Source of the DNA: Pedobacter sp014947265
GTDB taxonomy: Bacteria; Bacteroidota; Bacteroidia; Sphingobacteriales; Sphingobacteriaceae
Direction of reading: 5' to 3'
DNA length: 64,000 nt
Assembly (NCBI RefSeq): GCF_014947265.1
Contig: NZ_JADCNK010000022.1
Coordinates: forward strand, 1 to 64,000
Shown here: positions 18,401 to 26,975 of the stretch, piece after piece
Layout: every line of letters starts with the position of its first letter
Position numbering within the stretch: position 1 is the first letter of the stretch
Notes under the pieces: generated by a model
Seen by the model: the letters and a program-made list of their open reading frames with translations, nothing else
Database searches by the model: none
What the model was told of the DNA's origin: nothing
Position numbers and translations under genes: made by a program

Positions 18401-18609
18401 CCGGGTAAGTTATTAAACAGCGTAAATTGCCCAGACAGCCCATTAACGCCCAATTCATTGTTGTTCAATAAATCTTTGATTTTAGCCCGACTGGTGTCAA
18501 GCTCTCCTAAAATCAATTTTTCATTGTTCCTTACAATAATGGTTACTGATGCATCTAACTCAAAAATCTTCCCGGTAGCCGAAAAAGCGAAGTTGGTATG
18601 GTTACTCAT
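15469..18609 (-). CDS. 1046-aa beta-rich and coiled-coil protein of unknown function
   Basis: I do not recognise this protein. Residues 1 to about 620 are beta-rich, with alternating hydrophobic patterns and repeated strand-turn units. Residues about 630-760 are helical, starting with an amphipathic coiled-coil-like stretch (LLEEAQNAVRDAARSVQNSI) and then hydrophobic helices (ALTLGGKVASGALEAVANIL). After a short beta segment, about 860-1040 is again charged and helical. There is no signal peptide. A helical, glycine/alanine-containing middle after long beta segments recalls large toxins or structural proteins but no motif supports a call. It sits between a 168-aa protein and a coupled protease. 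Confidence 0.75.
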   Translation of the reverse strand: MSNHTNFAFSATGKIFELDASVTIIVRNNEKLILGELDTSRAKIKDLLNNNELGVNGLSGQFTLFNNLPGTFKAQVLKSADIWSVVILYNKNIAGGKASIYVNAVVLADTKQLALSIDTDFFKDGNVLEQFIYDTMTFFAIKKVALIVRNKSSLAINQYLNRSASDYFPGMVLSDRYGKYQLVANSLFDLENSDSAFGSGLYQLTGLDHIDLVIAASLNTSKFEAMLISANIKKDGYEIENLYFGIKNDNGFYLEAGGKLNFPLKDDVLTFVLAGNLSVSSFTLSASSNYKIPLNTRISLSDLGLMIGVGATGITFGMTGRVTTNNISIFAGFIVSQANIGLITAAITSTKGRTSLKDIIVDIAEVDFPGIEFLDVVALADFEINNAKMPHWNPEEANKAEILNNFNSSLPTELAISGVENLQVSALGTSRQSIFTDTSTMRHYRVDSSGAISLNCQLFICTQPTRIGNYQMNVGFFLCGTIEIFNVKARGLFLLEPGNAILALIEISKIEIKGIFELTRSRKTMPMEPIEGGLAGALIKADAQGPVLYLNINRASKKLEFYLSAYVNILNIFQLDALILLKDRKVYIDLELQYVGFKILFHLDGNYADFSSSGFSSRLVFDTSGFIKLLEEAQNAVRDAARSVQNSIENANRKLTEAQQQILNLSNTINEYNDYIRGYLDRREDASWWRVDEKIYYSAQILYYETLKVGVNVAIGVAYGALEIAKAALTLGGKVASGALEAVANILSAITRLLWIKSFVLSMEFTSNARKIEAELELTVFGNDIKLKGSLDVDKAMNDIGALITGFVKDKLSAKTQEVTSNINNGIFRTLSSETDYNLLTPKLQSIAQNKKDYYDLLEFHDMIEDFLIESNKKYLDEYEKQPDDWQRNICEIEEVKLKNEVIQRQCVEAFDDEFVSSLDEVITLVRDNQVRATNSELDQQMNDLLDLVRDINNQKTVARSLRNERRSLFSRVENVIEDNNEVKRSFKANSDFDIDLANENYADGLSELLKKTFPDNTNEYGEEFKDAVAAAIYQFRNPPQVNPRR

Positions 18610-18690
18610 TTGAAATCAAAAAATTATGCGCTTGCGGCTGTGCTTAAAAGAAAACAGATCAAATTAGCTGATACTAATCATCTAATATTA

Positions 18691-19197
18691 TTATGCTTCG
18701 GCTATTTTTTTTTCAGGTGCATCAAGTTTCTTAACTAAATTTTCAATGGTATCTAAATTCAGTTGCTGCAATATCACATTCTTGTTGGTATTCCAGATTT
18801 TAAAAGCCAATTTTTCTATTTTCACAAACCCTAAATCAGGAATGGCATCTCCACAATCAACCTCAATGGCAAAGGCATACTCCTTTGTATTTCCTTTTTT
18901 ATAGATGTAAGCGGTTTTTAATGTAAATTTTAAGTTCTCTAAATTAAATTTATTTTCACCATTAGATTCGTTACTTATGGCGGTAAGGCTATCTTCTATT
19001 TGCTTTGCGGTAATTTCGCTACTAAAAGCAGCTTTAAAATCATCTTTCATCTCTTTTAAGCTAACGCTGTTAACTTCCTTGATATCCATAGGTGCTAAAA
19101 GAAAAGAAGATTCCGCTCCTGTTTTCTCATAAATTGCTACTAATTTGGTTTTAAGTAATTGGAACTGTACGCCCAATTGAAGACTCATTGCACTCAT
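18691..19197 (-). CDS. 168-aa hypothetical protein, first gene of the protease group
   Basis: This is an unrecognised 168-residue protein without signal peptide or membrane segment. An in-frame ATG three codons downstream (18...19188) is an alternative start; an A-rich stretch lies upstream of both. The middle (about 85-130, FTLKTAYIYKKGNTKEYAFAIEVD) looks beta-rich and the ends helical. The length and position, 81 bp upstream of the 1046-aa gene in the same direction, suggest a partner or chaperone of that protein. No function is supported. Confidence 0.65.
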   Translation of the reverse strand: MSAMSLQLGVQFQLLKTKLVAIYEKTGAESSFLLAPMDIKEVNSVSLKEMKDDFKAAFSSEITAKQIEDSLTAISNESNGENKFNLENLKFTLKTAYIYKKGNTKEYAFAIEVDCGDAIPDLGFVKIEKLAFKIWNTNKNVILQQLNLDTIENLVKKLDAPEKKIAEA

Positions 19198-19620
19198 TTT
19201 TTTTTAAATTTTTAATTTTCCTACTCTTTTGGCTTTTCGGATGATGCCCCGTTTGCGCTGTGGTCTCTGGTCTCCACTTTTGGTTATGATAAGATTATTT
19301 AGCAGATCGGTGTAGCTTGCTTAAGCCATCAATCACCAACCATTAATGTTTTCAATAATTAATAGCGCTACAGTTAAAACAAAAATATGAACCTGCAAAA
19401 GTTGGCTTACCATTTGGCCTGTATCTGGCTAAGCTTCTCAAAGCACACATTGGGGTCATTGTTTTTTGCATATCAACTATATTTATGGTCGTTAAATACA
19501 TTTTTTAGACACAACTTAACATTAGCCGTTTTATGGCTAACAAAAAGATTGGTCTTTAGGCAATACAGCTGCAACGAGAAAGAGTTGTGACTTGAGAGCG
19601 TTGCATATCCGGATTGTTCC

Positions 19621-19648
19621 TTCAGAATTACCGCGGGATAATTCTGAA
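19621..19648. repeat. Perfect 10-bp inverted repeat, GC-centred
   Basis: ttcagaatta and taattctgaa are exact reverse complements separated by ccgcggga. No T-run follows on either strand, so an operator or structured RNA element is as likely as a terminator. It lies in a 956-bp gene-free interval. Confidence 0.6.
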
Positions 19649-20002
19649 CAGTTATTGCATCATGAGCAATTTACTGATTCACGAATATAATATTTTTATC
19701 ATTTCGAATAAACATCCTGAGCAAAAAATAATATTAAAATAGCACCCGGAAGAAAAGATGATGAAGTTTAGCGAGTAAGCCTATTGCTTCATAAATTAGC
19801 TATTATTGGTTTAACCAGATTTTTTGATCTGTTGCTAAATCCGTTCCACGATAGCAGTAGCTAAAGGTCTTTCAGATGATTACCTTTAAATTAGATAAAC
19901 TTGTAATTAATAAGAACCTACATATATACCAGTTCTTCACTTCGATATTACAAAATGTGATCCATCCATCATCAAATTTAGGATATATACTTAACAAACC
20001 AT

Positions 20003-20032
20003 TTTGTAATGGGCTTGTTGTTTCTATCTTTG
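20003..20032 (+). promoter_or_regulatory. Bacteroidota-type promoter for ettA
   Basis: TTTG at 20003-20006 and TATCTTTG at 20025-20032 match the -33 TTTG and -7 TAnnTTTG elements of the phylum's primary sigma factor, with an 18-bp gap. The implied leader before ettA is about 115 nt, unusually long for this window. Confidence 0.6.
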
Positions 20033-20153
20033 TAACCGGTCTTGGCATTGCCACTTTCGGAACTTGGGGCGAATTTTAAAAAGCAGATTTTTAGTATAAA
20101 ATTCCCCTTTCGAAACAAAATTGCCTTTAAACATTCTAAAATAAGAAGCTAAC

Positions 20154-21833
20154 ATGTCTGACGAGAAAATAATCTTTTCAATGGCAGGAGTAAATAAAAT
20201 TTACCCGCCACAAAAACAGGTTTTAAAAAATATTTACCTTTCTTTCTTTTACGGAGCCAAAATCGGAGTTATCGGTTTAAATGGTTCTGGTAAGTCGTCT
20301 CTTTTAAAAATTATTGCCGGTTTAGATAAATCTTACCAGGGCGAGGTCGTTTTCTCACCTGGTTATTCGGTGGGTTATTTAGCGCAGGAGCCGATCTTAG
20401 ACCCCGAAAAAACCGTTCGCGAGGTGGTTGAAGAAGGCGTTGCCGAAGTTACTGCCATTTTAAAAGAATACGAAGAAGTGAATGAGGCCTTTGGTTTGGA
20501 AGAAAACTATTCTGATCCGGATAAAATGGATAAGTTAATGGCCAGACAGGGTGAACTTCAGGATAAAATCGATTCCCTAGGTGCCTGGGAAATTGATTCG
20601 AAATTAGAAAGGGCCATGGATGCCTTACGTTGTCCTGATCCGGATACTAAAATTGGTGTATTATCAGGTGGGGAGCGCCGCCGGGTGGCCATGTGCCGTT
20701 TATTGCTTCAACATCCTGACGTATTATTATTGGATGAGCCTACCAACCACCTGGATGCTGAAAGTATCGATTGGTTAGAACAATTTTTGCAAAATTACGA
20801 AGGAACCGTTATTGCAGTTACCCACGATAGGTACTTCCTGGATAACGTTGCCGGATGGATTTTAGAGTTAGACCGCGGCGAAGGCATTCCCTGGAAAGGA
20901 AATTACAGCAGCTGGTTAGATCAGAAAGCAAAACGTTTATCACAAGAAGAGAAAACAGAAAGCAAACGCCAGAAAACATTAGAACGTGAGTTGGAATGGG
21001 TACGCATGGCACCAAAAGCACGTCATGCAAAATCTAAAGCCCGTTTAGCCAACTACGATAAATTAGCTTCAGAAGATGGCAGAGAAAGAGAAGATAAATT
21101 AGAACTGTTCATCCCTGCAGGTCCACGTTTGGGGAATGTGGTTATTGAAGCCACAAACGTTACCAAAGCTTATGGCGACAAAGTATTATTCGATAATTTA
21201 AACTTCTCCCTTCCTCCAGCAGGTATTGTAGGGATTATTGGGCCCAATGGTGCAGGTAAAACCACTTTATTCCGTTTAATTACCGGACAGGAAGAAGCAG
21301 ATGCGGGTACTTTCCGGGTAGGCGAAACGGTTGAACTAGGTTATGTAGATCAGATGCACAATGATTTAGATGCAGATAAAACGGTATACGAAAACATCAC
21401 CGATGGATTAGACAATATACAATTGGGCACTAAAGCCGTTAACGGACGTGCTTATGTTTCAAAGTTCAACTTTAATGGTGGCGATCAACAGAAAAAAGTT
21501 GGTATTCTATCGGGTGGTGAGCGTAACCGTGTACACCTGGCCATTACCTTGAAAAAAGGAGCCAATGTATTGCTACTGGATGAGCCAACCAATGACATCG
21601 ACGTAAATACCTTGCGTGCACTGGAAGAAGCTCTAGAAAACTTTGGAGGCTGTGCTGTGGTGATCAGTCACGACAGGTGGTTCCTGGATAGGATCTGTAC
21701 ACACATCCTTGCTTTCGAAGGTAACTCTGAAGTTTATTTCTTCGAAGGTAACTACTCAGATTATGAAGAAAACCGCAAGAAACGCCTGGGTGATGTTACC
21801 CCAAAACGCATCAGATATAAAAAATTAGATTAA
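20154..21833 (+). CDS. ettA: Energy-dependent translational throttle protein EttA (ABC-F)
   Basis: This 559-residue ABC-F protein binds the ribosomal E site and gates the first steps of elongation according to the ATP/ADP ratio. Two ATPase domains are visible: Walker A GLNGSGKSS and GPNGAGKTT, signatures LSGGERRRVAMCRLL and LSGGERNRVHLAI, and Walker B LLLDEPTNHLD and LLLDEPTNDID. Between them is the linker with KARHAKSKARLANYDKL. There are no membrane segments. Length matches the E. coli protein (555). It stands alone with its own promoter and terminator. Confidence 0.96.
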   Translation: MSDEKIIFSMAGVNKIYPPQKQVLKNIYLSFFYGAKIGVIGLNGSGKSSLLKIIAGLDKSYQGEVVFSPGYSVGYLAQEPILDPEKTVREVVEEGVAEVTAILKEYEEVNEAFGLEENYSDPDKMDKLMARQGELQDKIDSLGAWEIDSKLERAMDALRCPDPDTKIGVLSGGERRRVAMCRLLLQHPDVLLLDEPTNHLDAESIDWLEQFLQNYEGTVIAVTHDRYFLDNVAGWILELDRGEGIPWKGNYSSWLDQKAKRLSQEEKTESKRQKTLERELEWVRMAPKARHAKSKARLANYDKLASEDGREREDKLELFIPAGPRLGNVVIEATNVTKAYGDKVLFDNLNFSLPPAGIVGIIGPNGAGKTTLFRLITGQEEADAGTFRVGETVELGYVDQMHNDLDADKTVYENITDGLDNIQLGTKAVNGRAYVSKFNFNGGDQQKKVGILSGGERNRVHLAITLKKGANVLLLDEPTNDIDVNTLRALEEALENFGGCAVVISHDRWFLDRICTHILAFEGNSEVYFFEGNYSDYEENRKKRLGDVTPKRIRYKKLD

Positions 21834-21836
21834 TAT

Positions 21837-21864
21837 AAAGTCCCGATAAAATCGGGACTTTTTT
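21837..21864 (+). terminator. Rho-independent terminator of ettA
   Basis: aaagtcccgat, loop aaa, atcgggactttttt: an 11-bp stem with a T-run, 4 bp after the ettA stop. Confidence 0.9.
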
Positions 21865-22007
21865 GTTTGAGATGATTGCGTTAATAAAAAATTATTAATT
21901 GTCTTTGACTGGAAATATTCTTAGAGATTGAAAATAAATTAGCATAGATATAAGATATAACTTAATCGCATCTAAAGTTTCAATTATTTAAATGTGTTAC
22001 TGTTCTC

Positions 22008-22040
22008 AAAGAAGTCAAGTTTTAAAAACTTGACTTCTTT
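22008..22040. terminator. Long stem-loop, bidirectional terminator candidate
   Basis: aaagaagtcaagttt pairs with aaacttgacttcttt around a very short loop. It is 12 bp beyond the stop of the leftward gene at 22052 and could stop transcription from both sides. Confidence 0.7.
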
Positions 22041-22051
22041 TATGCATACCA

Positions 22052-22438
22052 TTATATAGATGGCTGAAAAGGATTTGGCCTTTGGTTTTCTTTCGCTTTA
22101 CGTTTGCCCCTGAAAAAGAAATACAGGTTGATAAATAGCATAATGCCCAGGTAAATGGCAAAGCCACCTATTTTAGAACTTAGCGCTTCAACCAGACTGC
22201 GGTAATCGTTTGCGCTGATCGTAATCTTCATAATGAGGAGTGCGAAACCAATGTTCAAAAGGTAAAAACCCGTTTCAAAAAGTTTGTTCGTTGCGTTGGC
22301 AATCTCTTCCCTTCCCTTAAAAATATCCAGCATATATATCTTACTGTTTTTGAACAGCGTTTTTGAAACATAAAAAGTCAAAAAAAGTGCAATTGGTAAA
22401 TAAAATGCATAGCCGATTAAAATTTTTGTCGTTTCCAT
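22052..22438 (-). CDS. Small membrane protein, paralogue of the upstream gene
   Basis: This 128-residue protein has three hydrophobic segments, near 8-26, 54-74 and 92-112, and a basic C-terminus (RGKRKAKENQRPNPF). It shares layout and local similarity (GYAF/GYAI start, LLNIGFALL against LVNIGYCAM, a central NKLF/NKSL helix) with the protein encoded 18 bp upstream, so the pair arose by duplication. I cannot name the family or the function. Confidence 0.75.
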   Translation of the reverse strand: METTKILIGYAFYLPIALFLTFYVSKTLFKNSKIYMLDIFKGREEIANATNKLFETGFYLLNIGFALLIMKITISANDYRSLVEALSSKIGGFAIYLGIMLFINLYFFFRGKRKAKENQRPNPFQPSI

Positions 22439-22455
22439 AATGAAAAGTTTAAGTG

Positions 22456-22803
22456 TTATTTTATTAATTTATGAATGGTTTTGGTAAGCAAATAGATATT
22501 TAAATAATGAAGAATAGACAGGATGCAAACAATAGTCGCCACTTTTACCGCCATCACTTCTACAAGCTGCTGCGATGAAAGGATCGTTTCCCACCCTACC
22601 AATGTCATGGCACAATAGCCAATATTGACCAGGTAATAAGAGACCAACAGTGACTTATTAATCTGTTGACAGAGATCAAGGTGATCGGGAATGAGTTCGG
22701 CTACAAAGATATTTCCATTGCGGTAACATATCTTCCCTACCACTACGATGATGAATACGATAACCGTTATAAAGATGGCATATCCGAGTATATTGTAGTC
22801 CAT
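22456..22803 (-). CDS. Small membrane protein, first of a tandem paralogous pair
   Basis: This 115-residue protein has hydrophobic segments near 7-25, 52-71 and 86-106 and a polar loop around 30-48. It matches the next gene in length, topology and motifs (YYLVNIGYCAMTL), which points to a two-subunit or redundant membrane unit. The intergenic gap to its partner is 17 bp. There is no motif for transport or signalling. Confidence 0.75.
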   Translation of the reverse strand: MDYNILGYAIFITVIVFIIVVVGKICYRNGNIFVAELIPDHLDLCQQINKSLLVSYYLVNIGYCAMTLVGWETILSSQQLVEVMAVKVATIVCILSILHYLNIYLLTKTIHKLIK

Positions 22804-23104
22804 AACGAATAATTTAATTATTTAACTTTCAGTAAAAATTGAAAATAAAGATTAAAAAAATAAGCCTTTTTAAGGCATTGTGTAAATCTTTCTATCTCAT
22901 TTTCTCTTTCACGATGTAAAAGTAAATTAAATTTATTAAACTTTCAAATATTACTGAAAATTAATTAAAAGAAAAGTCGCATGTCATTACGAATGGCAAT
23001 TAAGGATTTTATTAGTTTCCTATTTATTAAAGATTCTTCACTGCATTTAAAATGACAGCAAAGGAAAGGTAGTTTTTATTTATGCAGTTGCTCCATCAAG
23101 CTAT

Positions 23105-23188
23105 CGTCATTTCGAGCGGAGTGTAACGGAGTCGAGAAATCTATCCATGCAGATCTCTCCGTTTCGCTGCGCTTCAGTCGAGATGACG
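23105..23188. repeat. Palindromic repeat, type A (cgtcatttcgag)
   Basis: cgtcatttcgagcggag and the far end cttcagtcgagatgacg form an imperfect palindrome of about 38-bp arms around gagaaatct/agatctctc. Such elements form long hairpins when transcribed and can end convergent transcripts. Confidence 0.75.
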
Positions 23189-23323
23189 ACGTTTCTATTT
23201 GAATCTAAATATATAGTCACAGAAAACATGGAATACCCCACGCGGTTATCACCCTGAGGGTTTAATTTACTATTAAATAATATGAATAACAGATTTTTTA
23301 GCGGATTATAGGCTCCGAGGAAT

Positions 23324-23441
23324 CGTCATTCCCAACTTGATTGGGAACCACGGAGTGCTCATGAATACCTTTGAAACAAGGGAAACTTATGAATAATCGT
23401 AATGCAAGCGCTTTAAGATTCCTGCCTGCGCGAGAATGACG
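23324..23441. repeat. Palindromic repeat, type B (cgtcattcccaacttg)
   Basis: cgtcattcccaacttgattg at the left and cctgcctgcgcgagaatgac at the right form the outer arms, with gctttaagattc inside. The same half-sites recur at 56674-56726, 57101-57114 and 30115-30128. Confidence 0.7.
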
Positions 23442-23493
23442 ACCGTACTGATAGGGTCTGCCGATGGTAGCGGAGTCGAAGAGCATTTACCGA

Positions 23494-24228
23494 TTAGTGT
23501 CTATTTTTCAAAGCCTTTTTGATCGCCACATCCGTTACCCCTTCCATTATTTTATAACCAGCGAGGTTAGGATGAACCCCATCAACCGTCAATTCGGCAC
23601 GCTGGCCTTTTCTTTCATCAACCAATGGTGTCCAGTAATCCAAAATGGTATAATTTCTCTCTTTGGCATAGGTCTCAATTTTTTCGTTTAAATCAACAAT
23701 GATATCGGCTGCCTTAATCTGCTTATTCCATGGATATTCATAAACAGGCAAATATTTACAAAGTATTACCTTAATACGGTGTAACCTTGCCAGTTCTGCC
23801 ATCGATTTAATATTATCCATAATTTTATCTATCGTCACATGGCCTGTATTGCCTGCAATGTCATTACTACCTGCCAAAATAATCACCGCTTTTGGTTTAA
23901 GGTTAATCACATCCTGCCGAAAACGGATCAGCAGTTGCGGCGATATCTGTCCGCTTATTCCCCTATCCACGTAAGTATTCCGGCTAAAATATTCAGGATC
24001 CTTCTGTTTCCAAAATTCGAAAATAGAACTCCCTAAAAAAACAACCCTTTTTTCTTTTCTGGTTGGTGGTGTTAAAAGCTCATTTTCTTTCTGATACTTC
24101 GTTAACGCTGCCCAATCGTCGGCAAAATTTTCTTTTTGAGGTTTATTGTTTAACGAATCTACTTTCTGATCCTGTGCGAATAAAGCATGGCTAGCAATCA
24201 GTAAAATACAAAACAAGATTTTATTCAT
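23494..24228 (-). CDS. Secreted SGNH/GDSL-type esterase
   Basis: This 244-residue protein has a signal peptide (1-18, HALFAQ) and the four SGNH blocks: nucleophile Ser68 in FLGSSIFEFW, Gly in DRGISGQ (about 93), Asn122 in LAGSNDIAGN, and the Asp/His pair in DGVHPNLAGY near 219-224. It should hydrolyse an ester, such as an acetyl group on a glycan or a lipid, in the periplasm or outside. It is alone between a repeat region and the outer-membrane barrel gene. Confidence 0.9.
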   Translation of the reverse strand: MNKILFCILLIASHALFAQDQKVDSLNNKPQKENFADDWAALTKYQKENELLTPPTRKEKRVVFLGSSIFEFWKQKDPEYFSRNTYVDRGISGQISPQLLIRFRQDVINLKPKAVIILAGSNDIAGNTGHVTIDKIMDNIKSMAELARLHRIKVILCKYLPVYEYPWNKQIKAADIIVDLNEKIETYAKERNYTILDYWTPLVDERKGQRAELTVDGVHPNLAGYKIMEGVTDVAIKKALKNRH

Positions 24229-24284
24229 AAGGTAAATTGCAAAATATAACGAAACACTAAACTAAATAATCTGGGTTTAACTAT

Positions 24285-26975
24285 TTATTCTTCAGTATTA
24301 ATGTTACTGTTCAATCTGCCTTTTTTACCCCCAAACTGGCTGAGGTTATAACTCAATGTTGCCTGTATAAAACGGCTGATAAACCTTGTTCTGTTCTCAG
24401 AAATAGAATTGTTGGTAATGCTTGTGCTGAATAGAGCGCCCTGATTAAACAAATCATTCGCCTGGACAGAAAAAAGCAATTTATTACCTTTCAGGAAGGA
24501 AGTATTCAATCCCATATTTACCAATAAAGGGTTTCCGGCATATAAACTATATCCAAAATTTAAACTTTTAGAAGCCGATGCATTTACCCTAAAGCGTTTA
24601 CCGGGAATCCAGCTTGCACTTCCACTCAATGCCACAACCTGCACATTTTTGATGTTCTGGTTCATTACAGAATAGGTATTGGAACTAAAACTATAAGATG
24701 CACTTGTATTGAAAGCATATTTTTTCTGGTTGAGGTTAAATTTAAAACCATTAGAAACATTGATGCCACTACTGCGGTTAAGTACATTATCGGTGTAAAA
24801 AACATTGTGGCTGTAGGCAATAGTTCCGTTTATGGATAGGGAAAGTTTATTATCCAGCATCCTTTTGTTTACGGAGTAATTAGCGCCGATGTTATAAATG
24901 CCGTTCACATTCTCATAAGTGGTTTGTTGTTTCAAACTGTTTAGCGTATCCCGAAGAAAAACCGTATTGCTCACCACACTATTGATAGCAAAGCTACCTG
25001 ATAAACCTGCCATAATGCTCAAGCCCGATTTAAGCCCAAATTTATTATAGCTAAAATCAGCCGTATGACTCGTTGTTGCTTTAAGATCCGGGTTACCGAT
25101 AATCAGGTTCTGCACATCATTATTATTCCTTATAGGTTGCAGTTTATTAAAATCAGGTGAGCTGGTATAGCCATTGTAACCAAAACTCAGGTTTCCGTTA
25201 TCTTTAATCTGATAGCTTAAATTGGCCGAAGGAGAAAAATTTAACTGATAGTTTTTAAGTTCCTGCCCTGTATTCTGGTACTTTCCAATAATGATACTCG
25301 GCGAAAAATTCAGCCCAAAATTATAGCTGATCCTGTTGCTGTTGGTATTGTAACCGATGCTGAAGTTCTGGTTAATAAAATTGGATACGTAATCCTGTCC
25401 CAAGGAATCGACCACAAATCGATTTCCTAAAGGATTGGTCACCGTAGTAGTTTGCAGATTGCGGCTTCTGCTTACTGAAAAGCGGTAGGAAAAGTTGATA
25501 AAACTATATCCACTGGTATCATTTGCCCTTTTTAAGGAGTTTGAAAACTGGATATTTCCGCCGAAGTTCGAATTTGCAGTATTGTTATCCACCAAACGGT
25601 TCAATAATGAATCTTTAACCAGTACATTGGTAGTTTCGTTGTAATAACGGATGATATCATTAATGGTACTGTTGCTATTTCCGGCACTGCTGCCAAAATT
25701 GAAACCCATAGAAAGCGAACGCTTGTTATTAGCCAAACGCCGCGACCAGTTGATGCTTCCGTTAAGATCTGGATTGCTATTGCGGGAACCTGAATTGGAA
25801 ATAAGGTCCTGCTTGATATAACCTGTTTTATTAGAGGTAGAAAAAGCATCGTTCCTGGTATCGGCCAAAGAGCCAGCCAGGGAAGCATTGAAATAATTCT
25901 TTTTTGTAGCTCCGTTTAACCCCAGGTTAATGTTATTGGTCAGCGATTTGGAATTATTAGCACTTTCTCTTAAGTCGTTGATGGTTCCCTGCGGATTAAA
26001 TGTCTCAAGGTAATTACTCTGTATAGATTTACTGGTTCCGTTACTGAAATCATAACTGCCATTAACACTAAATTCTTTCGATATTTTATCTCTGATATTA
26101 CCTTTTAAGGCTCCATTATTCAATTTGGCAAACTCATTATTGGTAATGCCGTAGCGACCGCCAAAACCAATCTGTTTTGTTTTTTTCCAGATACTGCCGT
26201 TGGTTCCCAGGTTATGCGCATTATTGGTGGCAGAATTCACACTCATTCCCCCAAAAACGCCCTTATCCATACCAGGCTTGGTAACCAGGTTCAGCATTTT
26301 TTGAGGAGTACCGGTTTTAATCCCGGTAAAATTCGCTTCATCACCATAATCATCAATCACCTGTAGCTTGGCAATGATATCTGCCGGTAACTGCCTGATG
26401 TAATCTTCTACATTGCTGGTAAAAAAATCTTCGCCGTTAACCCGCAGCTTGGTCATTTTTTTTCCCATTGCCGTAACAGCGCCTTTATCATCAACCTCAA
26501 TGCCCTGTAATTGCTTTAAAAGATCTTCAACCTTATCGTTTTCCCTAATGGTATAGGCTCCTGCATTGTATTCTATAGTATCTTTTTTAATTTTGATAGG
26601 GTCTACTTTTACTTTAACCTCCACATCATCAAGGCGGATACTTTCCATTTTGAGCACAATTGGATCCAGATCAGATTTTTTTTTTGAAGATTCGATTTCG
26701 TAGAGCGACGCGTAAGGTTTGTAACCCAATGCAGTAACGGAAAGATAGAATTTATTTCGGCTTACTTTTGTAAATACAAAGTTTCCCTTCGCATCAGAAT
26801 TTGAGCGGAGGGTATCCTGATCAGTAATCAACCGGATATTTACGCCTTCGATAGGCTTCTTTAAAGAATCGATTACATTACCACTTATTTTAAACTGAGA
26901 CTGAGAGAGAGCGTTAAAGGAAAATGTGATCAGTATAAAAAATAATAAAAAGCATAAATTATTGCTTTTTCTCAT
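24285..26975 (-). CDS. TonB-receptor-like outer-membrane beta-barrel with CarboxypepD_reg domain
   Basis: This 896-residue protein has a signal peptide (1-24), a carboxypeptidase-regulatory-like beta domain (about 28-115, FKISGNVIDSLKKPIEGVNI) and a plug-like segment (VEDLLKQLQGIEVDDKGAVT, about 147-165). A long barrel rich in Asn/Ser/Tyr strands then runs to the C-terminus. This is the outer-membrane-barrel variant without a classical SusD partner; none is next to it. A ligand cannot be read from sequence. Its first 17 bp overlap the end of the DUF1456 gene, so the two are translated together. Confidence 0.9.
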   Translation of the reverse strand: MRKSNNLCFLLFFILITFSFNALSQSQFKISGNVIDSLKKPIEGVNIRLITDQDTLRSNSDAKGNFVFTKVSRNKFYLSVTALGYKPYASLYEIESSKKKSDLDPIVLKMESIRLDDVEVKVKVDPIKIKKDTIEYNAGAYTIRENDKVEDLLKQLQGIEVDDKGAVTAMGKKMTKLRVNGEDFFTSNVEDYIRQLPADIIAKLQVIDDYGDEANFTGIKTGTPQKMLNLVTKPGMDKGVFGGMSVNSATNNAHNLGTNGSIWKKTKQIGFGGRYGITNNEFAKLNNGALKGNIRDKISKEFSVNGSYDFSNGTSKSIQSNYLETFNPQGTINDLRESANNSKSLTNNINLGLNGATKKNYFNASLAGSLADTRNDAFSTSNKTGYIKQDLISNSGSRNSNPDLNGSINWSRRLANNKRSLSMGFNFGSSAGNSNSTINDIIRYYNETTNVLVKDSLLNRLVDNNTANSNFGGNIQFSNSLKRANDTSGYSFINFSYRFSVSRSRNLQTTTVTNPLGNRFVVDSLGQDYVSNFINQNFSIGYNTNSNRISYNFGLNFSPSIIIGKYQNTGQELKNYQLNFSPSANLSYQIKDNGNLSFGYNGYTSSPDFNKLQPIRNNNDVQNLIIGNPDLKATTSHTADFSYNKFGLKSGLSIMAGLSGSFAINSVVSNTVFLRDTLNSLKQQTTYENVNGIYNIGANYSVNKRMLDNKLSLSINGTIAYSHNVFYTDNVLNRSSGINVSNGFKFNLNQKKYAFNTSASYSFSSNTYSVMNQNIKNVQVVALSGSASWIPGKRFRVNASASKSLNFGYSLYAGNPLLVNMGLNTSFLKGNKLLFSVQANDLFNQGALFSTSITNNSISENRTRFISRFIQATLSYNLSQFGGKKGRLNSNINTEE

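Larger units (their letters stand above)
19198..20153. other. 956-bp gene-free interval
   Basis: I see no convincing gene. Two open frames (19387-19590 and 19876-20079, both rightward) have no ribosome-binding site and no family resemblance. The interval holds the leftward promoter region of the 168-aa gene, a perfect 10-bp inverted repeat at 19621-19648 and the ettA promoter near 20003-20032. Confidence 0.6.
22804..23493. other. 690-bp gene-free interval with palindromic repeats
   Basis: The interval holds AT-rich upstream DNA of the membrane pair and two palindromic repeats (23105-23188 and 23324-23441). A 62-residue open frame over the second repeat is repeat-derived and not counted as a gene. 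Confidence 0.7.

Noticed and set aside
19387..20079. Two rightward frames of 67 codons each
   Set aside because: No family similarity, no ribosome-binding site, and the second contains the ettA promoter elements.
23298..23486. Leftward 62-codon frame
   Set aside because: It covers a type-B palindrome and reflects the repeat sequence.
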